Origin: Gammaproteobacteria bacterium
GTDB lineage: Bacteria; Pseudomonadota; Gammaproteobacteria; Steroidobacterales; GCA-2729495
Reading direction: 5' to 3'
DNA: 64,000 nucleotides
NCBI GenBank assembly: GCA_014337915.1
Contig: QUBU01000012.1
Coordinates: 29,915 to 93,914 of the forward strand
The position numbers and the translations under genes are program-made. The notes under the pieces were generated by a model that was not told where the DNA came from, made no database searches, and saw only the letters and a program-made list of their open reading frames with translations. Each line of letters opens with the position of its first letter. Positions within the stretch are counted from its first letter, which is position 1. Shown in pieces: positions 16,838 to 25,294 of the stretch.

Positions 16838-17566
16838 GTGGCGCAGAGTACAAGCAGCGACCCGGCAGCGGCCGTGACGGCAATCACGGAAAAACTCGCG
16901 GCCCTGCGCGCCCGCGTGACCCAGGCCTCGCTGCGCGCCGGGCGTGACCCGGCCGGCATCAGCATCGTTGCCGTCAGCAAGACACACCCGCCTGCCGCCA
17001 TCCGCGCCGCGCAGGCTGCAGGCCTCGCCGATTTTGGCGAGAACTACGTGCAGGAAGCCGTGGCCAAGATCACGCAATTGCCAACCGGCCCGCGCTGGCA
17101 TTTCATTGGCACGATGCAGGCCAACAAGACACGGGACGTGGCCGCGCACTTCGACTGGGTGCAGACCGTGGCCGGCGGCCAGGTGGCGCAGCGGCTGTCC
17201 CGCCAGCGCCCGTTCCATGCCGCCGAACTGCAGGTCTGCCTGCAGGTGCAGCCGGAGCCGGCGGCAGGCCGCGGTGGTGTGCCCGCGGCCGGGCTGGAAG
17301 CCCTGGCGGCAGAGGTCGCCGGCCTGCCGCGCCTGAAGCTGCGCGGCCTGATGTTCATGCCGCAGGCCGGGCTGGATGCCGCGGCGCTGCGCGCGGAGTT
17401 CCGGCGCGTACGCGCGCTTTTCGAGAGCCTGCGTACTGCAGGCCACGAGCTCGACACCCTGTCCATGGGCATGTCGGACGACCTCGAGATGGCCATCGCC
17501 GAAGGCAGTACGATGTTGCGGGTGGGAACGGCGCTGTTCGGCGCCCGTCCGGCCGCCGCGCCCTGA
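16838..17566 (+). CDS. yggS: YggS/PLPBP family PLP-homeostasis protein
   Basis: This fold-type III PLP-binding protein without known catalytic activity keeps pyridoxal-phosphate and amino-acid pools in balance. It has IVAVSKTHP (PLP-lysine), FGENYVQEA, WHFIGTMQANK and the C-terminal SMGMSDDLEMAIAEGSTMLRVGTALFG. The GTG at 16838 gives 242 aa, close to the family norm; no in-frame ATG fits, and an upstream frame would overlap the pilT promoter. The position between pilT and proC is as in Pseudomonas. Confidence 0.92.
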   Translation: MAQSTSSDPAAAVTAITEKLAALRARVTQASLRAGRDPAGISIVAVSKTHPPAAIRAAQAAGLADFGENYVQEAVAKITQLPTGPRWHFIGTMQANKTRDVAAHFDWVQTVAGGQVAQRLSRQRPFHAAELQVCLQVQPEPAAGRGGVPAAGLEALAAEVAGLPRLKLRGLMFMPQAGLDAAALRAEFRRVRALFESLRTAGHELDTLSMGMSDDLEMAIAEGSTMLRVGTALFGARPAAAP

Positions 17567-17603
17567 ACCGGGCGCAGCGGTGGTTTCGCCAGAGGTGGCA
17601 GCA

Positions 17604-18434
17604 GTGACGATCCGGGACCTCGATATCGGCTTCATCGGCGGCGGCAACATGGCGCAGGCCATCATCGGCGGCCTGCTGCGCGCGGGCCTGCCGGCCACGC
17701 GCCTCACCGTGGCCGAGCCCGACGCCGCAAGGCGCGGCCAGCTGGCGCAACTCGCCGCGGGCATCAGGACCTCGACAGCCAACACCGCCGTGGCCGCCGC
17801 GGCCGATGTGCTGGTGCTGGCGGTCAAGCCGCAGGTCATGCCGGCAGTGCTGGCGGAGCTGGCCGGCCAGCGGCGGCCAGCGGGCCAGCTCCTGCTATCG
17901 GTGGCGGCCGGCGTGCCGCTCGCCACCCTCGCCGGCGCCCTGGGCCCGGGCACGGCGCTCGTCAGGGTCATGCCGAACCAGCCGGCGCTGGTCGGTGCCG
18001 GTATGTCGGTGCTGGTGGCCGCCGCAGGCGTCAGCGCCAGCCAGCGGGCGCTGGCGCTGGAGATGCTGCAGACCACCGGCCGTGCCCTGTGGCTGGAGGA
18101 CGAATCGCTGATGGACGCGGTCACCGCCGTTTCCGGCAGCGGCCCGGCCTACTTCTACCTGCTCATGGAACTCATGGAAGACAGCGCCACCCGCCTCGGC
18201 CTGCCGGCGGGCATCGCGCGCAGCCTGGTGCGCCAGACCGCGATGGGCGCGGCCTGCAGTGCGGCCGATGAGTCGCAGGACCTGGCGGCGCTGCGCGCGA
18301 CCGTCACTTCACCGGGCGGCACCACAGCAGCTGCCGTGGCCGTCATGGAGCAGGCCGGCATCCGTGACACGGTAAGCCGGGCACTGACCGCAGCCCGTGA
18401 CCGCGGAGCCGAACTGGGACGCAGCAAGCGCTGA
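17604..18434 (+). CDS. proC: Pyrroline-5-carboxylate reductase
   Basis: ProC carries out the last step of proline synthesis, reducing pyrroline-5-carboxylate with NAD(P)H. The product is 276 aa. The Rossmann motif GFIGGGNMAQAI is at the N-terminus, VKPQVMPAVL follows, and the signature TAVSGSGPAYFYLLMELM lies near residue 175. The SPGGTTAAAVAVMEQ segment closes the active site. I chose the GTG at 17604 because AGAGG lies 8 bases upstream and the length matches the family. It follows yggS by 37 bases and precedes yggT; all three appear co-transcribed. Confidence 0.94.
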   Translation: MTIRDLDIGFIGGGNMAQAIIGGLLRAGLPATRLTVAEPDAARRGQLAQLAAGIRTSTANTAVAAAADVLVLAVKPQVMPAVLAELAGQRRPAGQLLLSVAAGVPLATLAGALGPGTALVRVMPNQPALVGAGMSVLVAAAGVSASQRALALEMLQTTGRALWLEDESLMDAVTAVSGSGPAYFYLLMELMEDSATRLGLPAGIARSLVRQTAMGAACSAADESQDLAALRATVTSPGGTTAAAVAVMEQAGIRDTVSRALTAARDRGAELGRSKR

Positions 18435-18464
18435 GCGCCAGACGCAGCTACGGAGAAACACGGC

Positions 18465-19034
18465 ATGCAGGACGCCTTCACTTTCGTCATCTCGGCTTTG
18501 CTCGACCTGTACGTGATCGCGCTGGTGCTGCGGCTGGTCCTCGGGCTGCAGCGCGCCGATGCGCGCAACCCCCTTGTGCAGGCGATCCTCAAGGTCACCG
18601 ATCCGCTGGTCCTGCCGGCCCGCCGCTTCATTCCGGCGGCCGGGCGCCTCGATACCGCCACGGTGGTCATCCTGCTGCTGGTGCAGCTGCTGGGAACCGG
18701 CATGCTGGCATCCATCGCCTGCGCTGGGCACAGCACCCCCGGTCAGGTCATTGCGCTCGGGCTGCTGCGGCTGGTGCACCTGGTGCTGCGTACCTACTTC
18801 CTGCTCACCATCGTCTACGTGATCAGCAGCTGGTTCAGCCCGCGCGGCTACAATCCGGCGCTCGCCATGCTCGCCGCCATCGTCGAACCGGTGCTGGCGC
18901 CCTTCCGCCGCTTCATCCCGGCGCTCGGCGGCCTCGACCTGTCGCCGATCTTTGCGCTGCTGGCCATCGAGTTCGTCAACCGCCTGGTGCCGAGTGGCTA
19001 CGGCGTGGTGGGTATGGTCTGCATGCCCTTCTGA
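18465..19034 (+). CDS. yggT: YggT family integral membrane protein
   Basis: This 189-aa membrane protein has four hydrophobic segments arranged as two YggT repeats. Each repeat ends in a similar loop: NPLVQAILKVTDPLVLPARRFIP (about 40-62) is echoed by NPALAMLAAIVEPVLAPFRRFIP (about 130-152). The role is unclear; homologues have been tied to osmotic stress tolerance and membrane protein handling. A GGAGA stands 9 bases before the ATG. It directly follows proC. Confidence 0.9.
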   Translation: MQDAFTFVISALLDLYVIALVLRLVLGLQRADARNPLVQAILKVTDPLVLPARRFIPAAGRLDTATVVILLLVQLLGTGMLASIACAGHSTPGQVIALGLLRLVHLVLRTYFLLTIVYVISSWFSPRGYNPALAMLAAIVEPVLAPFRRFIPALGGLDLSPIFALLAIEFVNRLVPSGYGVVGMVCMPF

Positions 19035-19118
19035 GGCACGGGCCGGAGACGTAAATAATGCTGTCCTGGCGTTTTGCCGGTGGTTTATGATCTTTGCAGG
19101 CCAGCCGCAGGTGTTGCC

Positions 19119-19625
19119 ATGTCCATGAGCATCCGAACCGTCTGCATCAGCATCGCCGCCCTTGCCCTGATTTCCGGCTGCGGTGGGCCCGGCCCGGGCA
19201 GCGCGCCGTCAGCCACCGCACCTCAGACCGCAGCGGAACCGGCTGGCGCCAGTTCCAAGGACTTCGGCGACTACGTCGTGCATTTCTCGGCGCTGTCCAC
19301 CGACCAGCTCACCCCGGAAGTCGCCAGCACCTACGGCATCACCCGCAGCAAGAACCGCGCACTGCTGAACGTATCGGTACTGAAGAAGGCCGAAGGTACG
19401 ATCGGCATGCCGGTTACGGCCAGGGTCACGGCGCTGGTCGCCAACGACACCGGCCAGGTGAAGGACGCCACGGTACGCGAGATCCGCGAGGGCAATGCGG
19501 TGTACTACATCGCCGACTATGCGGTGACCAACGGCGAGACCCTGGTGTTCAATGTCGAGGTGGTCCCTGAGGGCGGGACCGTGGCGCTGCCGCTGCGTTT
19601 CACGCAGACGTTCTACGGGGAGTGA
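19119..19625 (+). CDS. DUF4426 lipoprotein
   Basis: This 168-aa protein has a signal peptide ending in the lipobox LISGC (Cys near 20). A Pro/Ala-rich tether follows, then a globular domain from about residue 48 (DYVVHFSALSTDQLTPEVA) to the end. The domain matches DUF4426, which in Pseudomonas is encoded in the same neighbourhood (near metX-metW and rdgB). Function unknown. I chose the ATG at 19119 because it opens the signal peptide. A TATGAT at 19086-19091 could be its -10 element, so it may have its own promoter after yggT. Confidence 0.78.
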   Translation: MSMSIRTVCISIAALALISGCGGPGPGSAPSATAPQTAAEPAGASSKDFGDYVVHFSALSTDQLTPEVASTYGITRSKNRALLNVSVLKKAEGTIGMPVTARVTALVANDTGQVKDATVREIREGNAVYYIADYAVTNGETLVFNVEVVPEGGTVALPLRFTQTFYGE

Positions 19626-19641
19626 GGCGGCGCATCGTTGC

Positions 19642-20112
19642 TCAGTCGCCGCCGCTGGCGGCCGGCTGCAGCTGCTGTGCCTCGTGCTTCAGCCGCAGCA
19701 CATCACCGCGTGAGACGTAGAGCAGCTCGGCCACCTTGCCGATGAGGTAGTCCTCGTACTTGTCCAGGCGCTGGTCGGCGAGCGCCACCAGCCAGAGCAT
19801 CCGCACCACCTCGGCCTTGCCGCGATAGTCCAGCGCCTCGTGCAGCGGCCGGGTGAACTCGTACAGGGAAACCGAATCCTCGACGGCGCTGCGCGCCCGT
19901 CGCACCAGGGCCTGCGCGGCAGCCGGATCCAGTTCCAGGCGCTGCGCCAGCAGGCCGGCGAGCCGGTCGAGTTCCGCCTGCTGCACCTCGTCGTCGGCGC
20001 GCGCAGCCTCCACCAGCAGGGCTGCCATGGCAAGCGGCACCCGGTCGGGATCGGCCGCCGGGCCCGGCGTCTGCGCCAGCTCGTTCAGCAGCGATTTCAG
20101 GCGGGAAATCAT
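19642..20112 (-). CDS. TerB-like family protein
   Basis: This 156-aa all-helical protein resembles the TerB/TerB-like superfamily. It has an acidic ADDEVQQAELDRL helix near residue 40 and a second acidic helix, ALADQRLDKYEDYLIGKVAELL, near residue 118, arranged as a duplicated fold. Such proteins are linked to metal-binding and stress complexes; in gammaproteobacteria a lone copy like this has no assigned role and no other ter genes are nearby. The start overlaps the stop of the upstream alpha/beta hydrolase by 4 bases (ATGA), so the two are translationally coupled. Confidence 0.75.
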   Translation of the reverse strand: MISRLKSLLNELAQTPGPAADPDRVPLAMAALLVEAARADDEVQQAELDRLAGLLAQRLELDPAAAQALVRRARSAVEDSVSLYEFTRPLHEALDYRGKAEVVRMLWLVALADQRLDKYEDYLIGKVAELLYVSRGDVLRLKHEAQQLQPAASGGD

Positions 20113-20759
20113 GCCGGCTGCACCGCGAGGTGGCTGAGCAGGGTCTGGCGCAGGCCGGTCAGGTGGCCGTGGAAAAAATGGTCCACACCGGGTAGCACGA
20201 CCAGCGTCGGCGCCGGTTGCAGCGCGGCCACCCAGGCGGCCACCTCGCCGCTCGGCACCACGCCATCGGCCTCGCCCTGCACCACAAGCCAGGGGACCGA
20301 CGGATGCCGGCCGGCAAGCAGCCGTTTGCTGCGTTCGACGGGCGGTGCGATCGTCACCAGCTGCGCGGGCCGCGCCTGCACGGCCGCCGCACAGGCCACC
20401 ATGGCGCCAAAGGAAAAGCCGGCCAGCAGCAGCTCGCTGCCGGGAAAGCGCTCGCGCATCCAGGTGCAGGCGGCCAGCGCATCGTCTACCTCGCCGCTGC
20501 CGTCCGCATGGCGTCCCTCGCTGGCGCCGACCCCGCGGAAATTGAAACGTAGCGCCGGCACGCCGAGGTCGAGCATCGCCCGAGCGATGGTGTGGACCAC
20601 CTTGTTGAGCATCGTTCCCTGGTGCAGCGGATGCGGGTGGCAGATGACGGCGATACGCCCGGCGGCCGCGGTGTCCGGCTGCTCCAGTAATGCCTCGAGG
20701 GTACCGGCGGGGCCGGGAATCGTCAGTGCATCCCTTGCCGGCGCGTGATGGTGGACCAT
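20109..20759 (-). CDS. Alpha/beta hydrolase of the YsgA/dienelactone-hydrolase-like type
   Basis: This is a 216-aa cytosolic serine hydrolase. The nucleophile elbow is GFSFGA (Ser near 116), the acid is likely Asp in QGEADGVVP and the base His in GVDHFFHG. The N-terminal ICHPHPLHQGTM and LRFNFRGVGASEG are typical of the short alpha/beta hydrolases often called COG2945. The natural substrate is unknown. It overlaps the TerB-like gene by 4 bases. Confidence 0.82.
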   Translation of the reverse strand: MVHHHAPARDALTIPGPAGTLEALLEQPDTAAAGRIAVICHPHPLHQGTMLNKVVHTIARAMLDLGVPALRFNFRGVGASEGRHADGSGEVDDALAACTWMRERFPGSELLLAGFSFGAMVACAAAVQARPAQLVTIAPPVERSKRLLAGRHPSVPWLVVQGEADGVVPSGEVAAWVAALQPAPTLVVLPGVDHFFHGHLTGLRQTLLSHLAVQPA

Positions 20760-20788
20760 CCGCGGATTATAGAGGCCGGAGCGGACGT

Positions 20789-21787
20789 TCAGCGCACGCT
20801 GGCGACCGAATCCAGCTGCACCTGCGGGGTGATGTAGCCGTCCTGCGGTGGCTCGGCGGCAGCCAGGGCCGTGGACAGGTACTTCTTGTTGGAGTCTGGC
20901 AGGATCGTAACCACGACGGCATCGGGCCCCATCTCCTCCACCAGCTTGATGGCACCGACGAGGTTGGCCCCCGATGAGATGCCGAGGCCCAGCCCGAGCC
21001 TGTGGCAGGTCGCCTGCGACATCAGGATGGCGTCGCCATCCCAGACATCCACGACCGGATCGAGTTCGGCGAGATTGACGATCGACGGGATGAACTCGTC
21101 GCTGATGCCCTGGATGCGGTGCGAGCCGACCTTCTTGCCGGTGCGCAGCGTCGGCGAATTGGCGGGCTCCAGCGCGTGGACCCGCACCGGGCGTCCCTTG
21201 CGACGCAGGTAACGGCCAACGCCCATCACGGTGCCACCGGTGCCGACACCCGCGACGAAGGCATCGGCCTCGACGCCGAAACGCGCCAGCTGCGCCTCGA
21301 TTTCCGGCCCGGTCATCATTTCGTGGGCTTCGATGTTGTCCGGGTTGTCGAACTGGCGCGGCAGGAAGGAATTCGGGTTCTCGGCGGCAAAATCCCTGGT
21401 CAGCTGCACCGAGCCGACGAAGCCTCCCTGGGCCTTGGATACCGGCACCACCTCGGCACCCAGGTTGTGCATCAGCAGGACCCGCTCGTGGCTCATCCAG
21501 TCGGGCATGTAGATGCGCACGCGATGACCCAGGGCACGGCCGATGGCGGAGAACGAGATGCCGGTGTTGCCGCTGGTCGCCTCGACGATGACGTCCCCCG
21601 GCCTGAGTTCGCCACGCTCGGCGGCGCGGCCGAGGATGTGCAGCGCCATGCGGTCCTTGACGCTGCCGGTCATGTTCATGCTTTCGTACTTCGCGAACAG
21701 CCGGCGCCGCTGGCCATTGAAGCGGTAGCTGATCTCGAGCAACGGCGTCTGGCCGACCAGAGCCGCGAGCGATGCGACGTATTTCAT
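20789..21787 (-). CDS. PLP-dependent cysteine synthase family protein
   Basis: This is a fold-type II PLP enzyme of 332 aa. The cofactor lysine is in TGSVKDRMA (near residue 43), the substrate loop is EATSGNTGI, and the phosphate-binding loop is GVGTGGTVMG. The C-terminal LGISSGANLVGA is conserved. It should make cysteine from O-acetylserine and sulfide, or cystathionine from serine and homocysteine; sequence alone does not decide. The gene is not next to a serine acetyltransferase or cystathionine lyase. It sits downstream of leuA on the same strand, separated by a strong hairpin. Confidence 0.85.
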   Translation of the reverse strand: MKYVASLAALVGQTPLLEISYRFNGQRRRLFAKYESMNMTGSVKDRMALHILGRAAERGELRPGDVIVEATSGNTGISFSAIGRALGHRVRIYMPDWMSHERVLLMHNLGAEVVPVSKAQGGFVGSVQLTRDFAAENPNSFLPRQFDNPDNIEAHEMMTGPEIEAQLARFGVEADAFVAGVGTGGTVMGVGRYLRRKGRPVRVHALEPANSPTLRTGKKVGSHRIQGISDEFIPSIVNLAELDPVVDVWDGDAILMSQATCHRLGLGLGISSGANLVGAIKLVEEMGPDAVVVTILPDSNKKYLSTALAAAEPPQDGYITPQVQLDSVASVR

Positions 21788-21866
21788 GCGTCCTGCAACC
21801 AGTTGTCAGTGCCGGAAAACGCCGCGCAGTTTAACCGCGTTCGGCAATGGCGGGCATTGCGGGATA

Positions 21867-21889
21867 CCCGGACGGCGGTGCCGTCCGGG
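21867..21889 (-). terminator. Strong hairpin between leuA and the cysteine-synthase gene
   Basis: CCCGGACGGC (21867-21876) and GCCGTCCGGG (21880-21889) give a perfect 10-bp GC-rich stem with a 3-base loop, 13 bases past the leuA stop. No T-run follows on the minus strand, so intrinsic termination is not certain. Confidence 0.5.
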
Positions 21890-21901
21890 GATGGGGCTGC
21901 A

Positions 21902-23617
21902 TCAGGCGACCCGTTCGGAGGCCGGCGCTGCCGCTGCCAGCGCCGCCAGCGCCTCGCGGCGTCCGGCCTCGCCGAGCCGGGCGAGGACCCGGTTGAGGCC
22001 GGCCACCAGGGCGCGGATCGAGGCAGTGACGATGTTCGGATCGATGCCGGCGCCGAAGGTGCTGCCGGCCACACCCTGCAGCGCCAGTTCGACGATCGCC
22101 AGCGCGCGGGAGTCGGCGCCCTGGTTCAGGGAACGCTCCTCGTAGGCCTGCACCTTCACCGGCACGCCCAGCGCGGCAATGACCGCATCGATCGGGCCAT
22201 TGCCGGTCCCCTCCAGCACCCGCTGCACACCGTCCACGGCCACCGTGAGCCGCACGCCCTGGCGCGAACCGCGCTCGAAGAGATGATGCTCGACGTAGCG
22301 CACCGATTCCGCACACTCGAGATATTCAGCGGCGAACAGCCGCCAGATCTCGTCCGCCGTCACCTCGGAACCAGTGGCTTCGGCGAGCTTCTGCACCGCA
22401 CCGCTGAACTCCACCTGCATCCGCCGCGGCATCACCACGCCGCGCGAGGCCTCGAGCAGGTAGGCCACGCCACCCTTGCCGGACTGGCTGTTGACACGCA
22501 CCAGCGAATCATAGGTGCGCCCGAGATCCGCCGGGTCGATGGGCAGGTAGGGCACGTCCCAGGTCGTGCTGGCACGCTGCGCGGCCATGCCCTTGCGGAT
22601 GGCATCCTGGTGGGAGCCGGAAAAGGCGGTAAACACCAGGTCGCCCACGTAGGGATGCCGCGGGTGCACCGGCAGCGCCGTGCAGGCCTCGTAGGTGCGG
22701 GCAATGCTGTTGATGTCCGAAAAATCCAGGCCCGGCTCCACGCCCTGCGTCAGCAGGTTGAGCGCCAGTGTGACCAGGTCGACGTTGCCGGTGCGCTCAC
22801 CGTTGCCGAAGAGGCAGCCCTCGACCCGCTCGGCGCCGGCCATGACGGCCAGTTCGGCAGCGGCCACCGCGCAGCCGCGGTCGTTGTGCGGATGCACGCT
22901 GATCACCACCGCATCGCGCCGCGCAAGGTTGCGGTGCATCCATTCCACCTGGTCGGCGTAGACGTTGGGCGTCGCCACCTCCACCGTCGCCGGCAGGTTG
23001 AGGATCACCTTGCGCTGTGGGGTCGCGCCCCAGGCCTCGACCACCGCATCGCAGATGTCACGAGAGAATTCCAGTTCGGTGGCCGAGAAGGTCTCGGGGC
23101 TGTACTCCAGCACCCATTCGGTCCCCGGCTGCTGCGCGCACAGCTCGCGGATCAGCCGCACGCTGGAAACCGCCATCTCCATCACCTCCGCCCGGCTCAT
23201 GCCGAAGACGGTCTCGCGGAACAGGGGCGAGGTCGCGGTGTAGACATGGACGATGGCGCGGCGTGCACCGCGCAGCGACTCGATGCTGCGGCGGATGAGC
23301 GGCTCGCGCGCCTGAGTCAGTACGCCGATGCTGACGTCCGCGGGAATGTGACCACCCTCGATCAGGGTACGGACGAAGTCGAACTCGGTCTGCGAGGCTG
23401 ACGGGAAGCCGACCTCGATCTCTTTGAAACCGATGTCGCAGAGCATGTGGAACATGCGCAGCTTGCGCTCCGCGCCCATGGGCTCGAACAGCGCCTGATT
23501 GCCATCGCGCAGGTCGGTGCTGAGCCAGGCGGGTGCCTTGCGGATGACCTGCCCGGGCCAGCGGCGGTCCGGGAGGTCGACGGGCGGGAACGGGCGATAA
23601 CGGCTGGCACCAGGCAT
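21902..23617 (-). CDS. leuA: 2-isopropylmalate synthase (long type)
   Basis: LeuA is the first committed enzyme of leucine synthesis, condensing acetyl-CoA with 2-ketoisovalerate. The 571-aa product belongs to the long class that begins with a short extension before the TIM barrel. The active-site STDLRDGNQAL lies near residue 33, KEIEVGFPSASQTEFDF follows, and the metal HxH is in VISVHPHNDRG with the CLFGNGERTGN loop after it. A C-terminal allosteric domain (about 430-550) should bind leucine. The ATG at 23617 has GAGGAG 7 bases upstream. It is divergent from an Lrp/AsnC regulator, a plausible controller. Confidence 0.95.
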   Translation of the reverse strand: MPGASRYRPFPPVDLPDRRWPGQVIRKAPAWLSTDLRDGNQALFEPMGAERKLRMFHMLCDIGFKEIEVGFPSASQTEFDFVRTLIEGGHIPADVSIGVLTQAREPLIRRSIESLRGARRAIVHVYTATSPLFRETVFGMSRAEVMEMAVSSVRLIRELCAQQPGTEWVLEYSPETFSATELEFSRDICDAVVEAWGATPQRKVILNLPATVEVATPNVYADQVEWMHRNLARRDAVVISVHPHNDRGCAVAAAELAVMAGAERVEGCLFGNGERTGNVDLVTLALNLLTQGVEPGLDFSDINSIARTYEACTALPVHPRHPYVGDLVFTAFSGSHQDAIRKGMAAQRASTTWDVPYLPIDPADLGRTYDSLVRVNSQSGKGGVAYLLEASRGVVMPRRMQVEFSGAVQKLAEATGSEVTADEIWRLFAAEYLECAESVRYVEHHLFERGSRQGVRLTVAVDGVQRVLEGTGNGPIDAVIAALGVPVKVQAYEERSLNQGADSRALAIVELALQGVAGSTFGAGIDPNIVTASIRALVAGLNRVLARLGEAGRREALAALAAAAPASERVA

Positions 23618-23747
23618 GGCGGTACTCCTCGGGCATCCCGGGAAACGAATGCCGATACCTTAGCGGCCTGCCCGGGGCGCCGGATTGCGAAATCGTAGCC
23701 TGGAACGATCCCGTATAGCATGAAATTGCGAGTTTGTCTGAAAAAGT

Positions 23748-23760
23748 GGCATATTATGCC
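23748..23760. promoter_or_regulatory. 13-bp palindrome in the leuA/Lrp divergent region
   Basis: GGCATA-T-TATGCC is a perfect palindrome in an AT-richer stretch, 27 bases before the Lrp-type gene and 130 bases from leuA. Position and form fit an Lrp/AsnC operator or autoregulatory site. Confidence 0.5.
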
Positions 23761-23787
23761 AATCTGTCCCAGACCAGAAAGCACACC

Positions 23788-24264
23788 ATGCAACTCGACC
23801 GCTATGACCGACAGATCCTGGAGGCCCTCCAGGAAAACTCGGCCCTGAGCAACCAGGAACTGGCCGATCGCATCGGCCTGTCGCCCTCACCTTGCCTGCG
23901 CCGGGTACGCGCCCTGGAGGACAGCGGCATCATCACCGGCTACCGCGCCCTGCTCGACGCCCGCAGCCTGGGCCTGGCATTGACCGCGCTGGTCCACATC
24001 GCGATGGATCGCCATACCCCGGATCGCTTCGCTCATTTCGAGAAGCAGGTCGCGCGGCTGCCGGAAGTCCTCGAGTGCCTGCTGATCACCGGGCAGGACG
24101 CCGACTACCAGCTCAAGGTGCTGGTCACCGACATGGATGCCTACCAGTCGCTGCTGCTCAACAAGATCACGCGGATCGAAGGCGTCACCGGCGTGCATTC
24201 CAGCTTCGTGCTGCGCACCGTCCTGGACCGGACCGCCCTGCCCTTGCCCGTCGCAATGCCGTGA
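23788..24264 (+). CDS. Lrp/AsnC family transcriptional regulator
   Basis: This 158-aa regulator has an N-terminal winged helix-turn-helix (residues 3-60: LDRYDRQILEALQENS, SNQELADRIGLSPSPCLRRV). A C-terminal RAM ligand-binding domain follows, with GQDADYQLKVLV near 110 and VHSSFVLRTVLD near 135. The ATG at 23788 begins the family's usual MQLDRYDRQIL; a longer frame adds 18 atypical residues. It is divergent from leuA (170 bases between starts) and 13 bases upstream of the metal exporter gene. Targets are likely amino-acid genes, but this is inference. Confidence 0.9.
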   Translation: MQLDRYDRQILEALQENSALSNQELADRIGLSPSPCLRRVRALEDSGIITGYRALLDARSLGLALTALVHIAMDRHTPDRFAHFEKQVARLPEVLECLLITGQDADYQLKVLVTDMDAYQSLLLNKITRIEGVTGVHSSFVLRTVLDRTALPLPVAMP

Positions 24265-24277
24265 TAATCTCCGCGGC

Positions 24278-25294
24278 ATGAGCGACCACGACCATCAGCC
24301 GGCTGCGCAGCTACCCCATGAGCATGGGCACGATCATGACCATGGCCATGACCACGATGACGACCATGATCATGCGGGTGGCCACGGCCACCATCACCAT
24401 CCGCCGCCGGAGCAGATGACCCGTGCCTTCGCCATCGGCATCTCGCTCAACCTGTTGTTCGTGGCGGTGGAGTTCGCCTTCGGGCTGGTCGCCGACTCGC
24501 TGGCGCTGATCGCCGATGCCGGGCACAACCTGAGCGACGTGCTGAGCCTGGTACTGGCCTGGGGCGCGATGCGGCTGGCCAGGCGCGATGCGACGCCGCG
24601 CCACACCTATGGCTTTCGCCGCGGCACCATCCTCTCCTCGCTGGTGAGTTCGATCCTGCTGCTGGTGGCGATGGGTGCGATCGGCTGGGAGGCGCTGCTG
24701 CGCCTGCAGACCCCGGCACCGGTGGCAGGCAACATCATGATCGTGGTGGCCGCGGCCGGGGTGGTCGTCAACGGCGTGACGGCCTGGCTGTTCGCCGCCG
24801 GCCGCCACCACGACATCAACATCCGCGCCGCCTTCCTGCACATGGCGGGCGACGCCGGGGTCTCGGTAGGCGTGGTGCTGGGCGGCGTTGGCGTGCTGCT
24901 GGCCGGGTGGCAGTGGCTGGATCCGGTCATCAGCCTGGTCATCGTCGGCATCATCGTCTGGAGCACCTGGGCGGTACTCACCGAGGCACTGGAGATGGCC
25001 TTCGATGCGGTGCCGCGCAGTGTGGATCCCCATGAAGTCCGCGCATACCTCGAAGGTCTGCCGGGAGTCGCCAGCATCCATGACCTGCACATCTGGGCCA
25101 TGAGCACCACGGAAACGGCGCTGACTGCGCATCTGGTCATGCCCCGCGGCCAGGAGGATGATCATTTCCTCCGTGACATCGCCAACGCCCTGAAGCAGCG
25201 CTTCCGCATCGCCCACTCTACGCTGCAGGTGGAACACGGCAGCGGGCCGGCCTGCGACCAGAGCTGCCAGGCCACGGCCGGCTCAGCCCGCTAG
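24278..25294 (+). CDS. CDF-family metal cation exporter (CzcD/ZitB-like)
   Basis: This is a proton-coupled exporter of Zn2+/Cd2+/Co2+ type metals, 338 aa. The first about 45 residues are a His/Asp-rich tail ([19 protein letters not shown] and a later HGHHHH). Six transmembrane helices follow, with the helix-II metal site in [14 protein letters not shown] and the helix-V site in [12 protein letters not shown]. The cytoplasmic C-terminal domain has [19 protein letters not shown]. It starts 13 bases after the Lrp-type gene, so the two are probably co-transcribed, an odd pairing. Its end overlaps the convergent htpG by 12 bases. Confidence 0.92.
   Translation: MSDHDHQPAAQLPHEHGHDHDHGHDHDDDHDHAGGHGHHHHPPPEQMTRAFAIGISLNLLFVAVEFAFGLVADSLALIADAGHNLSDVLSLVLAWGAMRLARRDATPRHTYGFRRGTILSSLVSSILLLVAMGAIGWEALLRLQTPAPVAGNIMIVVAAAGVVVNGVTAWLFAAGRHHDINIRAAFLHMAGDAGVSVGVVLGGVGVLLAGWQWLDPVISLVIVGIIVWSTWAVLTEALEMAFDAVPRSVDPHEVRAYLEGLPGVASIHDLHIWAMSTTETALTAHLVMPRGQEDDHFLRDIANALKQRFRIAHSTLQVEHGSGPACDQSCQATAGSAR

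Noticed and set aside
21002..23401. A 799-codon plus-strand open frame across the cysteine-synthase gene and leuA.
   Set aside because: It spans two real minus-strand genes and their intergenic hairpin and shows no domain.
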